This document shows positions 1-5,197 of a stretch of DNA of 9,346 bases, piece by piece. How positions within the stretch are numbered: position 1 is the stretch's first letter; each line of letters starts with the position of its first letter. The stretch comes from Armatimonadota bacterium (lineage in GTDB: Bacteria; Armatimonadota; Fimbriimonadia; Fimbriimonadales; Fimbriimonadaceae): the NCBI GenBank assembly GCA_003516955.1, contig DPBN01000122.1, forward strand, positions 1 to 9,346, given 5' to 3'. A model generated the notes under the pieces. It was not told the origin of the DNA. It made no database searches and was given only the letters and a program-made list of their open reading frames with translations. The translations under genes were made by a program, and so were the position numbers.

Positions 1-439
1 CCGCCGCCGAGAGCTCGCGCAGGCACCGCACCACGCGGGAGGGCTCGGCCTTGGCGCCCGCCAGCGTCTCGAAGGCGAGGGCGAACAGCGCGTCGCCCGC
101 GAGGATGGCGATCGCCTCGCCGAACGCCTTGTGGCAGGTCGGCCGGCCCCGGCGCAGGTCGTCGTCGTCGATCGCGGGCAGGTCGTCGTGGATCAGCGAG
201 AACGCGTGCAGCATCTCGATCGCCGCTCCCGCATCGAGGGCGGCCGCCAGGGGGTCTCCGCCCGCTGCCTCGGCGCACAGCATGCACAGGATCGGCCGGA
301 GGCGCTTGCCGGGCGCGAGGCAGCTGTAGCGCATCGCCGCGTGGAGCTCCTGCGGCCTGCGGTCCGCCCCAGGCAACAGCTGATCGAGTCGGGCGTCGAC
401 CAGCGCCTTCCAAGCGTCCATCCGCTCGCTCAGGGCCAC
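1..439 (-). CDS. ispA: Polyprenyl diphosphate synthase (farnesyl/geranylgeranyl type), 5' part
   Basis: This is the N-terminal 146 codons of a trans-isoprenyl diphosphate synthase, which condenses isopentenyl diphosphate with an allylic diphosphate to make the C15/C20 precursors of quinones, carotenoids and polyprenyl carriers in the cytoplasm. The gene runs off the left edge. Visible hallmarks are GKRLRP at residues 44-49 (isopentenyl diphosphate binding) and the first aspartate-rich motif HDDLPAIDDDDLRRG at 84-98, with the DDxxxxD spacing of bacterial short-chain synthases, followed by AGDAL at 114-118. The start chosen is GTG at 439; an in-frame ATG lies six codons later (421). GTG is favoured because a TAAACT box sits 6 nt upstream and no Shine-Dalgarno sequence is seen for either start. 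It is divergent from the DUF1015 gene across 51 nt. Chain length (C15 or C20) cannot be settled from this part, so the symbol names the family. Confidence 0.92.
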   Translation of the reverse strand, partial: MALSERMDAWKALVDARLDQLLPGADRRPQELHAAMRYSCLAPGKRLRPILCMLCAEAAGGDPLAAALDAGAAIEMLHAFSLIHDDLPAIDDDDLRRGRPTCHKAFGEAIAILAGDALFALAFETLAGAKAEPSRVVRCLRELSAA

Positions 440-445
440 GGGCGG

Positions 446-451
446 AGTTTA
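446..451 (-). promoter_or_regulatory. Putative -10 box for the prenyl synthase gene (leaderless)
   Basis: Read on the minus strand this is TAAACT, matching the TAnnnT -10 consensus, followed by CCGCCC and the GTG start at 439. The spacing fits transcription starting at or very near the start codon. No TTGACA-like -35 is evident at 17 nt and no Shine-Dalgarno sequence lies between box and start. Confidence 0.4.
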
Positions 452-476
452 CCAAAGGCCCGGCAGAACCCTTTGG

Positions 477-482
477 TAAACT
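477..482 (+). promoter_or_regulatory. Putative -10 box for the DUF1015 gene (leaderless)
   Basis: TAAACT lies 8 nt before the ATG at 491. The intervening CGGACGCC has no Shine-Dalgarno character. It is the mirror image of the box serving the divergent gene, which supports it as a promoter element. A recognisable -35 is missing. Confidence 0.42.
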
Positions 483-490
483 CGGACGCC

Positions 491-1765
491 ATGGCGACCA
501 TCCGTGCGTTCCGAGGATTGCGCTACACCCCCCAGGCCGGACCGATCGAGGAGCTGGTCGCGCCCCCCTACGACGTGCTGACGCCGGAAGAGCGCGACGC
601 CTTCGCGGCCAAGAACCCCCACAACATCGTCCACCTGACCCTGCCCGAGCAGAGGCCCGACGACCGCAGCAAGTACGTCAAGTACGCGCGCAGCGCGGCC
701 GCCCTCGCCGAGTGGCGCCGCGGCGGCGTGCTGAAGCCGGAAGAGCAGCCGGCCCTCTACCGCTACACCCAGACGTTCACGGTTCCCGGAGTGGAGAGCC
801 CGATCGTGCGCACGTCGGTGATCGCCCTGATCAAGACCGAGCCGTACGAGAAGGGCGTGGTGCTGCCGCACGAGCAGACCTTCCCCAAGCACAAGGAGGA
901 TCGCCTTCGGATTCTGGAGGCCACCCGCGCCCACCTCGAGTGCATCTTCGGGCTGTACGAGGACCCCGGTGCGTCGCTGTTCGAGACCGTGCGCGGCGCA
1001 CCCGCCCAGCCCGCGATCGACACCACCACCGAGGACGGCGTGCGCCACCAGCTGGACCTCATCACCGACCCGCAGGCCTGCGAGGCGATCCAACAGGCGA
1101 TGGCCGAGAAGAAGGTCTGGATCGCGGACGGGCACCACCGCTACGAGACCGCGTGCGCCTTCCGCGCGCAGCTGGGCGAGCGGCCCGGCCTCATCGCCGA
1201 GGACTTCATGATGATGGCCCTCAGCAGCATGTCCGACCCCGGCCTGGCGCTGCTGCCCACGCACCGGACCCTGAAGGATGCCCCGTTGGCCCCAGAGGAG
1301 GTCCGACAGAAGCTGGAGGGCCTCTTCGACGTCCGTCCGATCGCCAAGGAGGCGCTCGTGAAAGCGCTGGAGGAGGCCGGCCAGCACGCGTTCGGCATCG
1401 TGCTCCCCGGCGGCGCGGCGTTCCTCGCCAGGCTCCGCGAGCCCGGGCGCATCGGCGAGCTCGTTGGGGGCGACGCCAGCCTCGAGCTCAAGTCGCTGGA
1501 TGTGACGCTGCTGCACGCGCTGATCTTCGAGAAGCTTCTCGGGATCGCCGGACTGGACAAGGTCGGCTACACCCGCAACCCCGACGAGGCGCTGCGCGCG
1601 CCGGACGAGGGTTTCTCGGCCTCGTTCTTGATGAACCCGCCGAGCGTGGACGACATGAGGCGCATCGCGCTGGGCGGGGAGAAGATGCCTCAGAAGAGCA
1701 CGTTCTACTATCCCAAGATCCTCAGCGGCCTCGTGCTGTGGTCGCTGGCGGACTTCGACGCATGA
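491..1765 (+). CDS. DUF1015 family protein (conserved, function unknown)
   Basis: A 424-residue cytoplasmic protein matching the DUF1015 family in full length and motif order. The N-terminal APPYDVL (24-30) is followed by PHNIVHLTLP (43-52), the LPHEQTFPKHKEDRL stretch (125-139), the family's most distinctive motif IADGHHRYETA (211-221), and a C-terminal MPQKSTFYYPKILSGLV (398-414). The clustered His, Asp and Glu residues suggest a nucleotide- or metal-dependent enzyme, but no reaction is established for this family as far as I know. The frame stays open upstream to about position 131, but homology begins at ATG 491, so that start is used; the TAAACT box 8 nt before it agrees. The last four bases overlap the ATG of the PhnP-like gene, implying one transcript and coupled translation. 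No signal peptide or membrane segment is seen. Confidence 0.92.
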   Translation: MATIRAFRGLRYTPQAGPIEELVAPPYDVLTPEERDAFAAKNPHNIVHLTLPEQRPDDRSKYVKYARSAAALAEWRRGGVLKPEEQPALYRYTQTFTVPGVESPIVRTSVIALIKTEPYEKGVVLPHEQTFPKHKEDRLRILEATRAHLECIFGLYEDPGASLFETVRGAPAQPAIDTTTEDGVRHQLDLITDPQACEAIQQAMAEKKVWIADGHHRYETACAFRAQLGERPGLIAEDFMMMALSSMSDPGLALLPTHRTLKDAPLAPEEVRQKLEGLFDVRPIAKEALVKALEEAGQHAFGIVLPGGAAFLARLREPGRIGELVGGDASLELKSLDVTLLHALIFEKLLGIAGLDKVGYTRNPDEALRAPDEGFSASFLMNPPSVDDMRRIALGGEKMPQKSTFYYPKILSGLVLWSLADFDA

Positions 1766-2568
1766 TCCTCCGCATCCTCGGCTCCGGGTCGGCCGACGGC
1801 ATCCCCGCGTTCTTCTCGAACGACCGGGTGAGCGAGCACGCCCGGCGGCACGGGGGCAAGGATGTCCGAACGCGGTCCGGGGCGCTGGTCGACGGCCACA
1901 TCAAGATCGACCTGCCCCCGGACACCCTGCTGCAGCTACAGCGCGACGGCCTGCGGGCCAGCGACTGGAGCGCGCTGGTGTTCACCCACAGCCACGACGA
2001 CCACTTCTCCTACCCCGAGCTGCAGTACGCGTTCTTCCCGTTCAACGACAACCTCTTCGCGCCGTTCGCCATCTACGCCAACGCGTTCATCCTCTCGGAG
2101 ATCGCGGGCTACTACCCTGACTGGCCGCTGGAGCTGCACGAGACGCGCAGCTTCGTCCCGTTCCGGCACGCGGGCTACACGATCACACCGGTCCGCGCCG
2201 AGCATCTGGAGGACGAGGACTCCCAGAACCTGATGATCGACGACGGCGAGAGGACGCTGCTCTACGCCACGGACACCGGCTGGTGGCCCGAGGTCACGTG
2301 GAACTTCCTCAAGGGCCGCCGCCTGGATCTGCTGGTGCTGGAGTGCACCGAGGCGTTCCAGCCCACCGACTACCACGGCCATTTGGACGCCGAGACGTTC
2401 CTGCGCGCCCTCGACCGCCTGCGCCGGCAGGGCACGGTCGACGACGGCACCGTCGTCTGCACCACGCACCACAGCCACTCCGGGAACGCGACCCACGACG
2501 AGCTGGAGCGCTTCTTCCGGCCCCGCGGCGTGCTGGTCGGCTTCGACGGCATGGAGCTCGAGATTTAG
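1762..2568 (+). CDS. PhnP-like metallo-beta-lactamase-fold phosphodiesterase
   Basis: A 268-residue metal-dependent hydrolase. The HxHxDH dimetal motif is THSHDDH at 75-81 (ligands H76, H78, D80, H81), with further probable ligands H148 (AEHLED), D171 (ATDTG) and His in TTHHSHSGN (234-242). The N-terminal GSGSADGIP (7-15), the RTRSG at 36-40 and the C-terminal GFDGMEL (260-266) closely parallel PhnP, the phosphoribosyl cyclic phosphate phosphodiesterase of the C-P lyase pathway. Where PhnP has a CxCxxC zinc knuckle (near residues 19-24 here), this protein has S, D and S, so the structural zinc site looks lost. No phn genes are in view, so the substrate may be another cyclic phosphodiester. 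ATG 1762 overlaps the DUF1015 stop (ATGA). The enzyme is cytoplasmic. Confidence 0.85.
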   Translation: MILRILGSGSADGIPAFFSNDRVSEHARRHGGKDVRTRSGALVDGHIKIDLPPDTLLQLQRDGLRASDWSALVFTHSHDDHFSYPELQYAFFPFNDNLFAPFAIYANAFILSEIAGYYPDWPLELHETRSFVPFRHAGYTITPVRAEHLEDEDSQNLMIDDGERTLLYATDTGWWPEVTWNFLKGRRLDLLVLECTEAFQPTDYHGHLDAETFLRALDRLRRQGTVDDGTVVCTTHHSHSGNATHDELERFFRPRGVLVGFDGMELEI

Positions 2569-2583
2569 CCTGGTCCGGGAGGG

Positions 2584-2589
2584 TAAACC
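2584..2589 (+). promoter_or_regulatory. Putative -10-like box before the GH-A-like gene
   Basis: GGTAAACC resembles the GGTAAACT of the divergent promoter and ends 5 nt before the GTG at 2595, again without a Shine-Dalgarno sequence between. The T at position six is missing, so this is a weaker match. It may give the third gene of the cluster its own leaderless transcript. Confidence 0.28.
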
Positions 2590-2594
2590 GGGCG

Positions 2595-3671
2595 GTGCTT
2601 TCCCTTGTGGCCACTGCGGTTCTGAGCGGCGCGGCGGGCGCCGGCCCCACGACGGTCGAAGTCCGGGGCGAGGAGTTCTGGATCGACGGCAAGCCCACCC
2701 TCCAGGGCAGGGTCTGGAGGGGAATGAGCCTGCAGGGGCTCCTCCCCAACGCCCGCCTCGTTCAGGGCATCTTCGACGACCTCAACCCCGAGACCAGGGG
2801 CCGCTGGGCCTACCCCGACACAGGCCGATGGGACCCCGAGCGCAACACCGACGAGTTCGTCCGCGCCATGCCCGAGTGGAGGAGGCACGGGCTGCTCGCC
2901 TTCACCATCAACCTGCAGGGCGGAAGCCCCGAGGGCTACTCCCAGGCCCAGCCCTGGCACAACAGCGCGTTCGAGGCCGACGGCTCGCTGCGCAAGGACT
3001 ACCTGGCGCGCCTGGAGCGCATCCTGCGCGAGGCCGACCGCCTCCGCATGGCCGTGATCCTCGGCCTGTTCTACTTCGGCCAGGACCAGCGCCTGCGCGA
3101 CGAGGAGGCCGTCGTGCGCGGCGTCCGCAACGCCGTCCGGTGGGTGCTCGAGAGGGGATGGCGCAACGTGCTGATCGAGATCGACAACGAGTGCGACATC
3201 GCCTACGACCACGCCATCCTGCAGCCCGGCCGGGTCCACGAGCTGATCCGCCTGGCCAAGGGGATGCGCGTGCGGGGCAGGAGCCTCCTCGTCGGGACCA
3301 GCTTCTCGGGCGGAAAGGTGCCCACCGAACAGGTCGTGCGCGAGTCGGACTTCGTGCTGCTGCACGGCAACGGCGTCTCCTCGCCCGACGGCATCCGGGA
3401 CCTGGTCCGGAAGGTGCGCGCGCTGAAGGCCTACCGGCCCAAGCCGATCCTGTTCAACGAGGACGACCACTACGACTTCGACCAGCCCGACAACAACATG
3501 GTGGCGGCGTTCTCGCAGCGCGCCGGCTGGGGCTTCTTCGACTACCGCATGAGGGGCGAGGGCTTCGAGCAGGGTTACCAGAGCGTGCCGGTGGACTGGT
3601 CGATCGGGTCCGACCGCAAGCGGGGCTTCTTCCGGCTTCTCGCCGAGGCCACGGGGGCGGAGGCGCTTTGA
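2595..3671 (+). CDS. Secreted clan GH-A-like glycoside hydrolase
   Basis: A protein of about 358 residues with a short hydrophobic N-terminus (residues 1-17, ending SGAAGAG) that looks like a minimal signal peptide without the usual basic n-region, followed by EFWIDGKPTLQGRVWRG typical of the edge of a TIM-barrel glycosidase. The clan GH-A catalytic pair fits well: E199 in IEIDNECD (strand 4, preceded by Asn as in the NE motif) as acid/base, and E289 in ILFNEDDH (strand 7) as nucleophile. Aromatic-rich stretches GLFYFGQDQ (157-165), QPWHNS (119-124) and GWGFFDYR (311-318) suit a sugar cleft. The start is uncertain: GTG 2595 is used, GTG 2607 is possible, and no ATG lies between the previous stop and the mature domain. 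It lies 26 nt after the PhnP-like gene. It probably acts outside the cytoplasm; the substrate is unknown. Confidence 0.75.
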   Translation: MLSLVATAVLSGAAGAGPTTVEVRGEEFWIDGKPTLQGRVWRGMSLQGLLPNARLVQGIFDDLNPETRGRWAYPDTGRWDPERNTDEFVRAMPEWRRHGLLAFTINLQGGSPEGYSQAQPWHNSAFEADGSLRKDYLARLERILREADRLRMAVILGLFYFGQDQRLRDEEAVVRGVRNAVRWVLERGWRNVLIEIDNECDIAYDHAILQPGRVHELIRLAKGMRVRGRSLLVGTSFSGGKVPTEQVVRESDFVLLHGNGVSSPDGIRDLVRKVRALKAYRPKPILFNEDDHYDFDQPDNNMVAAFSQRAGWGFFDYRMRGEGFEQGYQSVPVDWSIGSDRKRGFFRLLAEATGAEAL

Positions 3672-3677
3672 AGCGCC
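3662..3677 (+). other. Hairpin overlapping the GH-A-like stop codon
   Basis: GGCGCTT (3662-3668) and AAGCGCC (3671-3677) are exact complements around a two-base centre, forming a six-bp stem with a TTGA loop that contains the TGA stop. No T-run follows, so it is not a classical intrinsic terminator. It could protect the 3' end or be chance in GC-rich DNA. Confidence 0.35.
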
Positions 3678-3683
3678 AGTCTC

Positions 3684-3701
3684 TCGAAGATGGAGGCGCC
3701 T
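3684..3701 (+). repeat. Degenerate 18-bp repeat, copy A
   Basis: tcgaagatggaggcgcct shares 12 of 18 positions with copy B and 13 of 18 with copy C, counted by eye in an ungapped alignment. The common core is GAAaa..GG.GCGCC. Confidence 0.45.
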
Positions 3702-3717
3702 GCAGCCCGTTCGCCCC

Positions 3718-3740
3718 GACGGCTCCGCCGATGAGCCGTC
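3718..3740. other. Perfect 8-bp hairpin after the GH-A-like gene
   Basis: gacggctc (3718-3725) pairs exactly with gagccgtc (3733-3740) around a 7-nt loop. It lies 46 nt after the stop codon. With no T-run on either side, it is at best a weak or factor-assisted terminator, or an mRNA 3'-end stabiliser. Confidence 0.35.
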
Positions 3741-3757
3741 CCTGAGACCCCGCCGCT

Positions 3758-3775
3758 TCAAAAATCGGAGCGCCC
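3758..3775 (+). repeat. Degenerate 18-bp repeat, copy B
   Basis: tcaaaaatcggagcgccc begins 74 nt after copy A and matches copy C at 14 of 18 positions. It runs into the palindrome ccctcgaggg (3773-3782). Confidence 0.5.
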
Positions 3776-3828
3776 TCGAGGGTCAACCCTCTGGCGCAAG
3801 CCACCTGGGTGCAAGAAACGTCAGGATT

Positions 3829-3846
3829 TCGAAAACCGGCGCGCCT
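3829..3846 (+). repeat. Degenerate 18-bp repeat, copy C
   Basis: tcgaaaaccggcgcgcct begins 71 nt after copy B. Both B and C are followed by a tcgag-type pentamer, so the shared unit of these two may be about 22-23 bp. Confidence 0.5.
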
Positions 3847-3905
3847 TCGAGCAGAAGCGTTGCGTCTCTACCCATAGCCAACGGAGTGGCGGGCGCAAAG
3901 GCCAG

Positions 3906-4064
3906 GAGGGCCCTTTCCTCTTCCTCGGCCCCAACGAGACACAAGGGGGCGTCGTCGGTTGCGCCGAGGCTGGCTCCCTTCTCCCTGAGCGATCGCGCGC
4001 TGCGGCCCGACCCTCTTGGGTTGCGCCCCATGGCTCCGGTGGGACCGAGGAGGAAGGGGCCCTC
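3906..4064. repeat. Imperfect long-range inverted repeat
   Basis: Positions 3906-3932 (gagggccctttcctc followed by ttcctcggcccc) are complementary, with a few mismatches and a 2-3-nt gap, to 4041-4064 (gggaccgaggaggaagg followed by ggccctc). The loop is about 108 nt. Part of the match comes from a self-complementary GGGCCC core in both arms. Inside the loop, GGTTGCGCC followed by GGCTCC occurs twice about 62 nt apart (3957 and 4019). These may be remnants of a decayed element or a large RNA stem. Confidence 0.35.
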
Positions 4065-4266
4065 AAGCGCCGCTGCCTCGGGATACTGGCCCCCTCCTGC
4101 GCGCTGCGGGTGCGCCTTGCGGGCGAGGGGAGGGTCGTCGCGTTGCTCCGGGAAGCGTTGCGAGCCGACGACGAGACGTGCGGTCCGCAAAACACGGCGA
4201 GACGAGCCGCCGAGACGGGCCCTTCCGAGGTGATCTCTCCGGCGCGTTCGGCCACAATAACTTCTG

Positions 4267-4272
4267 TAGGTT
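4267..4272 (+). promoter_or_regulatory. Putative -10 box for the TPR gene (leaderless)
   Basis: TAGGTT fits TAnnnT and ends 7 nt before the ATG at 4280. The spacer CAGCGCC shows no Shine-Dalgarno sequence. An alternative AT-rich segment, CACAATAAC, lies about 20 nt upstream (from 4252) and could be the box of a leadered transcript instead. Confidence 0.38.
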
Positions 4273-4279
4273 CAGCGCC

Positions 4280-5197
4280 ATGCCCGTCTCCATCATCGGC
4301 AAGTGGTTCGGTTTCGGTCGCGACAAGCACTTCGACGAGGGCCTCCGGTGCGTCGACCGCTCGGACTTCGAGAACGCCATCCCCGCGTTCGAGCGCTCGC
4401 TGGAGACCAGCACCGACCCCGCCACGCTCCGGCTCGCGCGCTTCCACCTGGGCGAGTGCCACCGCGAGGTCGCCCGGGCGCACATGACGGCCGAGCGCTA
4501 CGACGAGGCCGTGAAGCACCTGGAGGCGGCGATCGAGATCCACCCCAGCTATCCCGACCTGCACTTCAACCTAGCCCGGGCGTTCCACAAGCTGGGGGAC
4601 GCGGAGCAGGCCCACCGCGAGCTGGAGACCGCGCTGAGGCTCAACCCCAAGTACGCCGAGGCCATCCTTCTGCAGGGAGTGCTCTGGTACGAGGCCGGCC
4701 GCCACGAGGACGCCCTGGCCCGAATCGGGTACGCCGCGAGCCTGAACCCCCAGTGCGGCGGCGACACCCTGGCCTACGCCAAGAGCTGCCACGAGAAGGG
4801 CGACCACACGCGGGCGCTGGCCAACCTCCGAGGGCTGCTGGACCACGCGCCCTGCGACGCGAACTTCCACGCGTTCGTCGCCGACGGACTGGTCCGCGAC
4901 GGCGAGTACGACCGGGCCTTCGAGGAGTACGAGAAGGCGCTGACGCTGGCACCCCACTACGCGGACATCCGTTGCCGGTACGGCCAGGCGCTGCTGGCTG
5001 GCGGACGCACCGAGGACGCGGTGGCGCAGTTCCGAGCGGCGATCGGCATCAACCCTCGCTACGCGGACGCCCAGGCCAACCTCGGGGTGGCCCTCAAGCG
5101 CCTCGGCAGGAACGAGGAAGCCCGTGCCGCCTTCCGGGCGGCCCTGGAGGTGGAGCCGCACCACCCGATCGCCAGCCTCGAGGCCGACCGGATCTAA
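4280..5197 (+). CDS. Tetratricopeptide repeat protein
   Basis: A 305-residue protein made almost wholly of TPR units after a short N-terminal SIIGKWFGFGRDKHFDEG segment. About eight repeats can be followed, roughly 14-48, 56-90, 93-125, 127-157, 163-193, 194-227, 228-261 and 262-295. Several end in the typical P at the helix B exit (EIHPSYPD, RLNPKYAE, TLAPHYAD, GINPRYAD, VEPHH). It has no catalytic domain, signal peptide or transmembrane helix, so it is probably a cytoplasmic scaffold; its partner is unknown. The open frame extends upstream to 4016, but the TPR homology and the TAnnnT box place the start at 4280. Its TAA stop (5195-5197) overlaps the TAG stop (5196-5194) of the convergent M48 gene, so there is no room for an intergenic terminator. 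Confidence 0.88.
   Translation: MPVSIIGKWFGFGRDKHFDEGLRCVDRSDFENAIPAFERSLETSTDPATLRLARFHLGECHREVARAHMTAERYDEAVKHLEAAIEIHPSYPDLHFNLARAFHKLGDAEQAHRELETALRLNPKYAEAILLQGVLWYEAGRHEDALARIGYAASLNPQCGGDTLAYAKSCHEKGDHTRALANLRGLLDHAPCDANFHAFVADGLVRDGEYDRAFEEYEKALTLAPHYADIRCRYGQALLAGGRTEDAVAQFRAAIGINPRYADAQANLGVALKRLGRNEEARAAFRAALEVEPHHPIASLEADRI

Larger units (their letters stand above)
445..483. promoter_or_regulatory. Perfect 14-bp inverted repeat in a divergent promoter
   Basis: The left arm gagtttaccaaagg (445-458) and the right arm cctttggtaaactc (470-483) are exact reverse complements separated by 11 nt. The repeat almost fills the 51-nt gap between two divergent genes. Each arm, read towards its own gene, contains TAAACT, which ends 8 nt before the DUF1015 ATG and 6 nt before the prenyl synthase GTG. 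A divergent gap needs no terminator and there is no T-run, so the symmetry is better explained as two back-to-back promoters, an operator, or both. That reading is an inference; the symmetry is seen directly. Confidence 0.6.
3672..4279. other. 608-nt intergenic region with degenerate repeats and hairpins
   Basis: I see no convincing gene here. Open frames exist on both strands (for example minus-strand 4190 to 3783), but they are Arg/Pro/Ser-rich, have no recognisable motif, and the longer minus frame (4564 to 3821) overlaps the start of the TPR gene. The stretch contains three degenerate copies of an 18-bp element (3684, 3758, 3829), several short hairpins and palindromes in its first 120 nt, an imperfect inverted repeat (3906-3932 with 4041-4064), and short direct repeats. 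It ends with the TPR gene promoter. It may be a decayed or interspersed repeat element, or a structured untranslated RNA. Confidence 0.55.

Noticed and set aside
445..483. Intrinsic terminator
   Set aside because: The inverted repeat lies between divergent starts, not after a gene, and has no T-run.
449..1516. Long minus-strand open frame antisense to the DUF1015 gene
   Set aside because: It is a high-GC shadow of a clear plus-strand family member, rich in Gly, Leu, Arg and Val, with no motif.
2565..3761. 398-codon minus-strand open frame antisense to the GH-A-like gene
   Set aside because: Its composition (runs of Val, Glu and Leu, many Ala-Gly-His) is typical of antisense reading of GC-rich genes, and the plus strand has convincing catalytic motifs.
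3684..3846. CRISPR array
   Set aside because: Only three copies with many mismatches, an 18-bp unit and spacers over 50 nt; no cas genes are near.
3783..4190. Minus-strand small protein in the intergenic region
   Set aside because: The frame is open but has no ribosome binding site, no recognisable motif and a skewed composition; the repeats there explain its peptide-level similarities better.
3672..4279. tRNA or known riboswitch in the long intergenic region
   Set aside because: No cloverleaf with the TTCRA arm and no riboswitch consensus could be recognised by eye.
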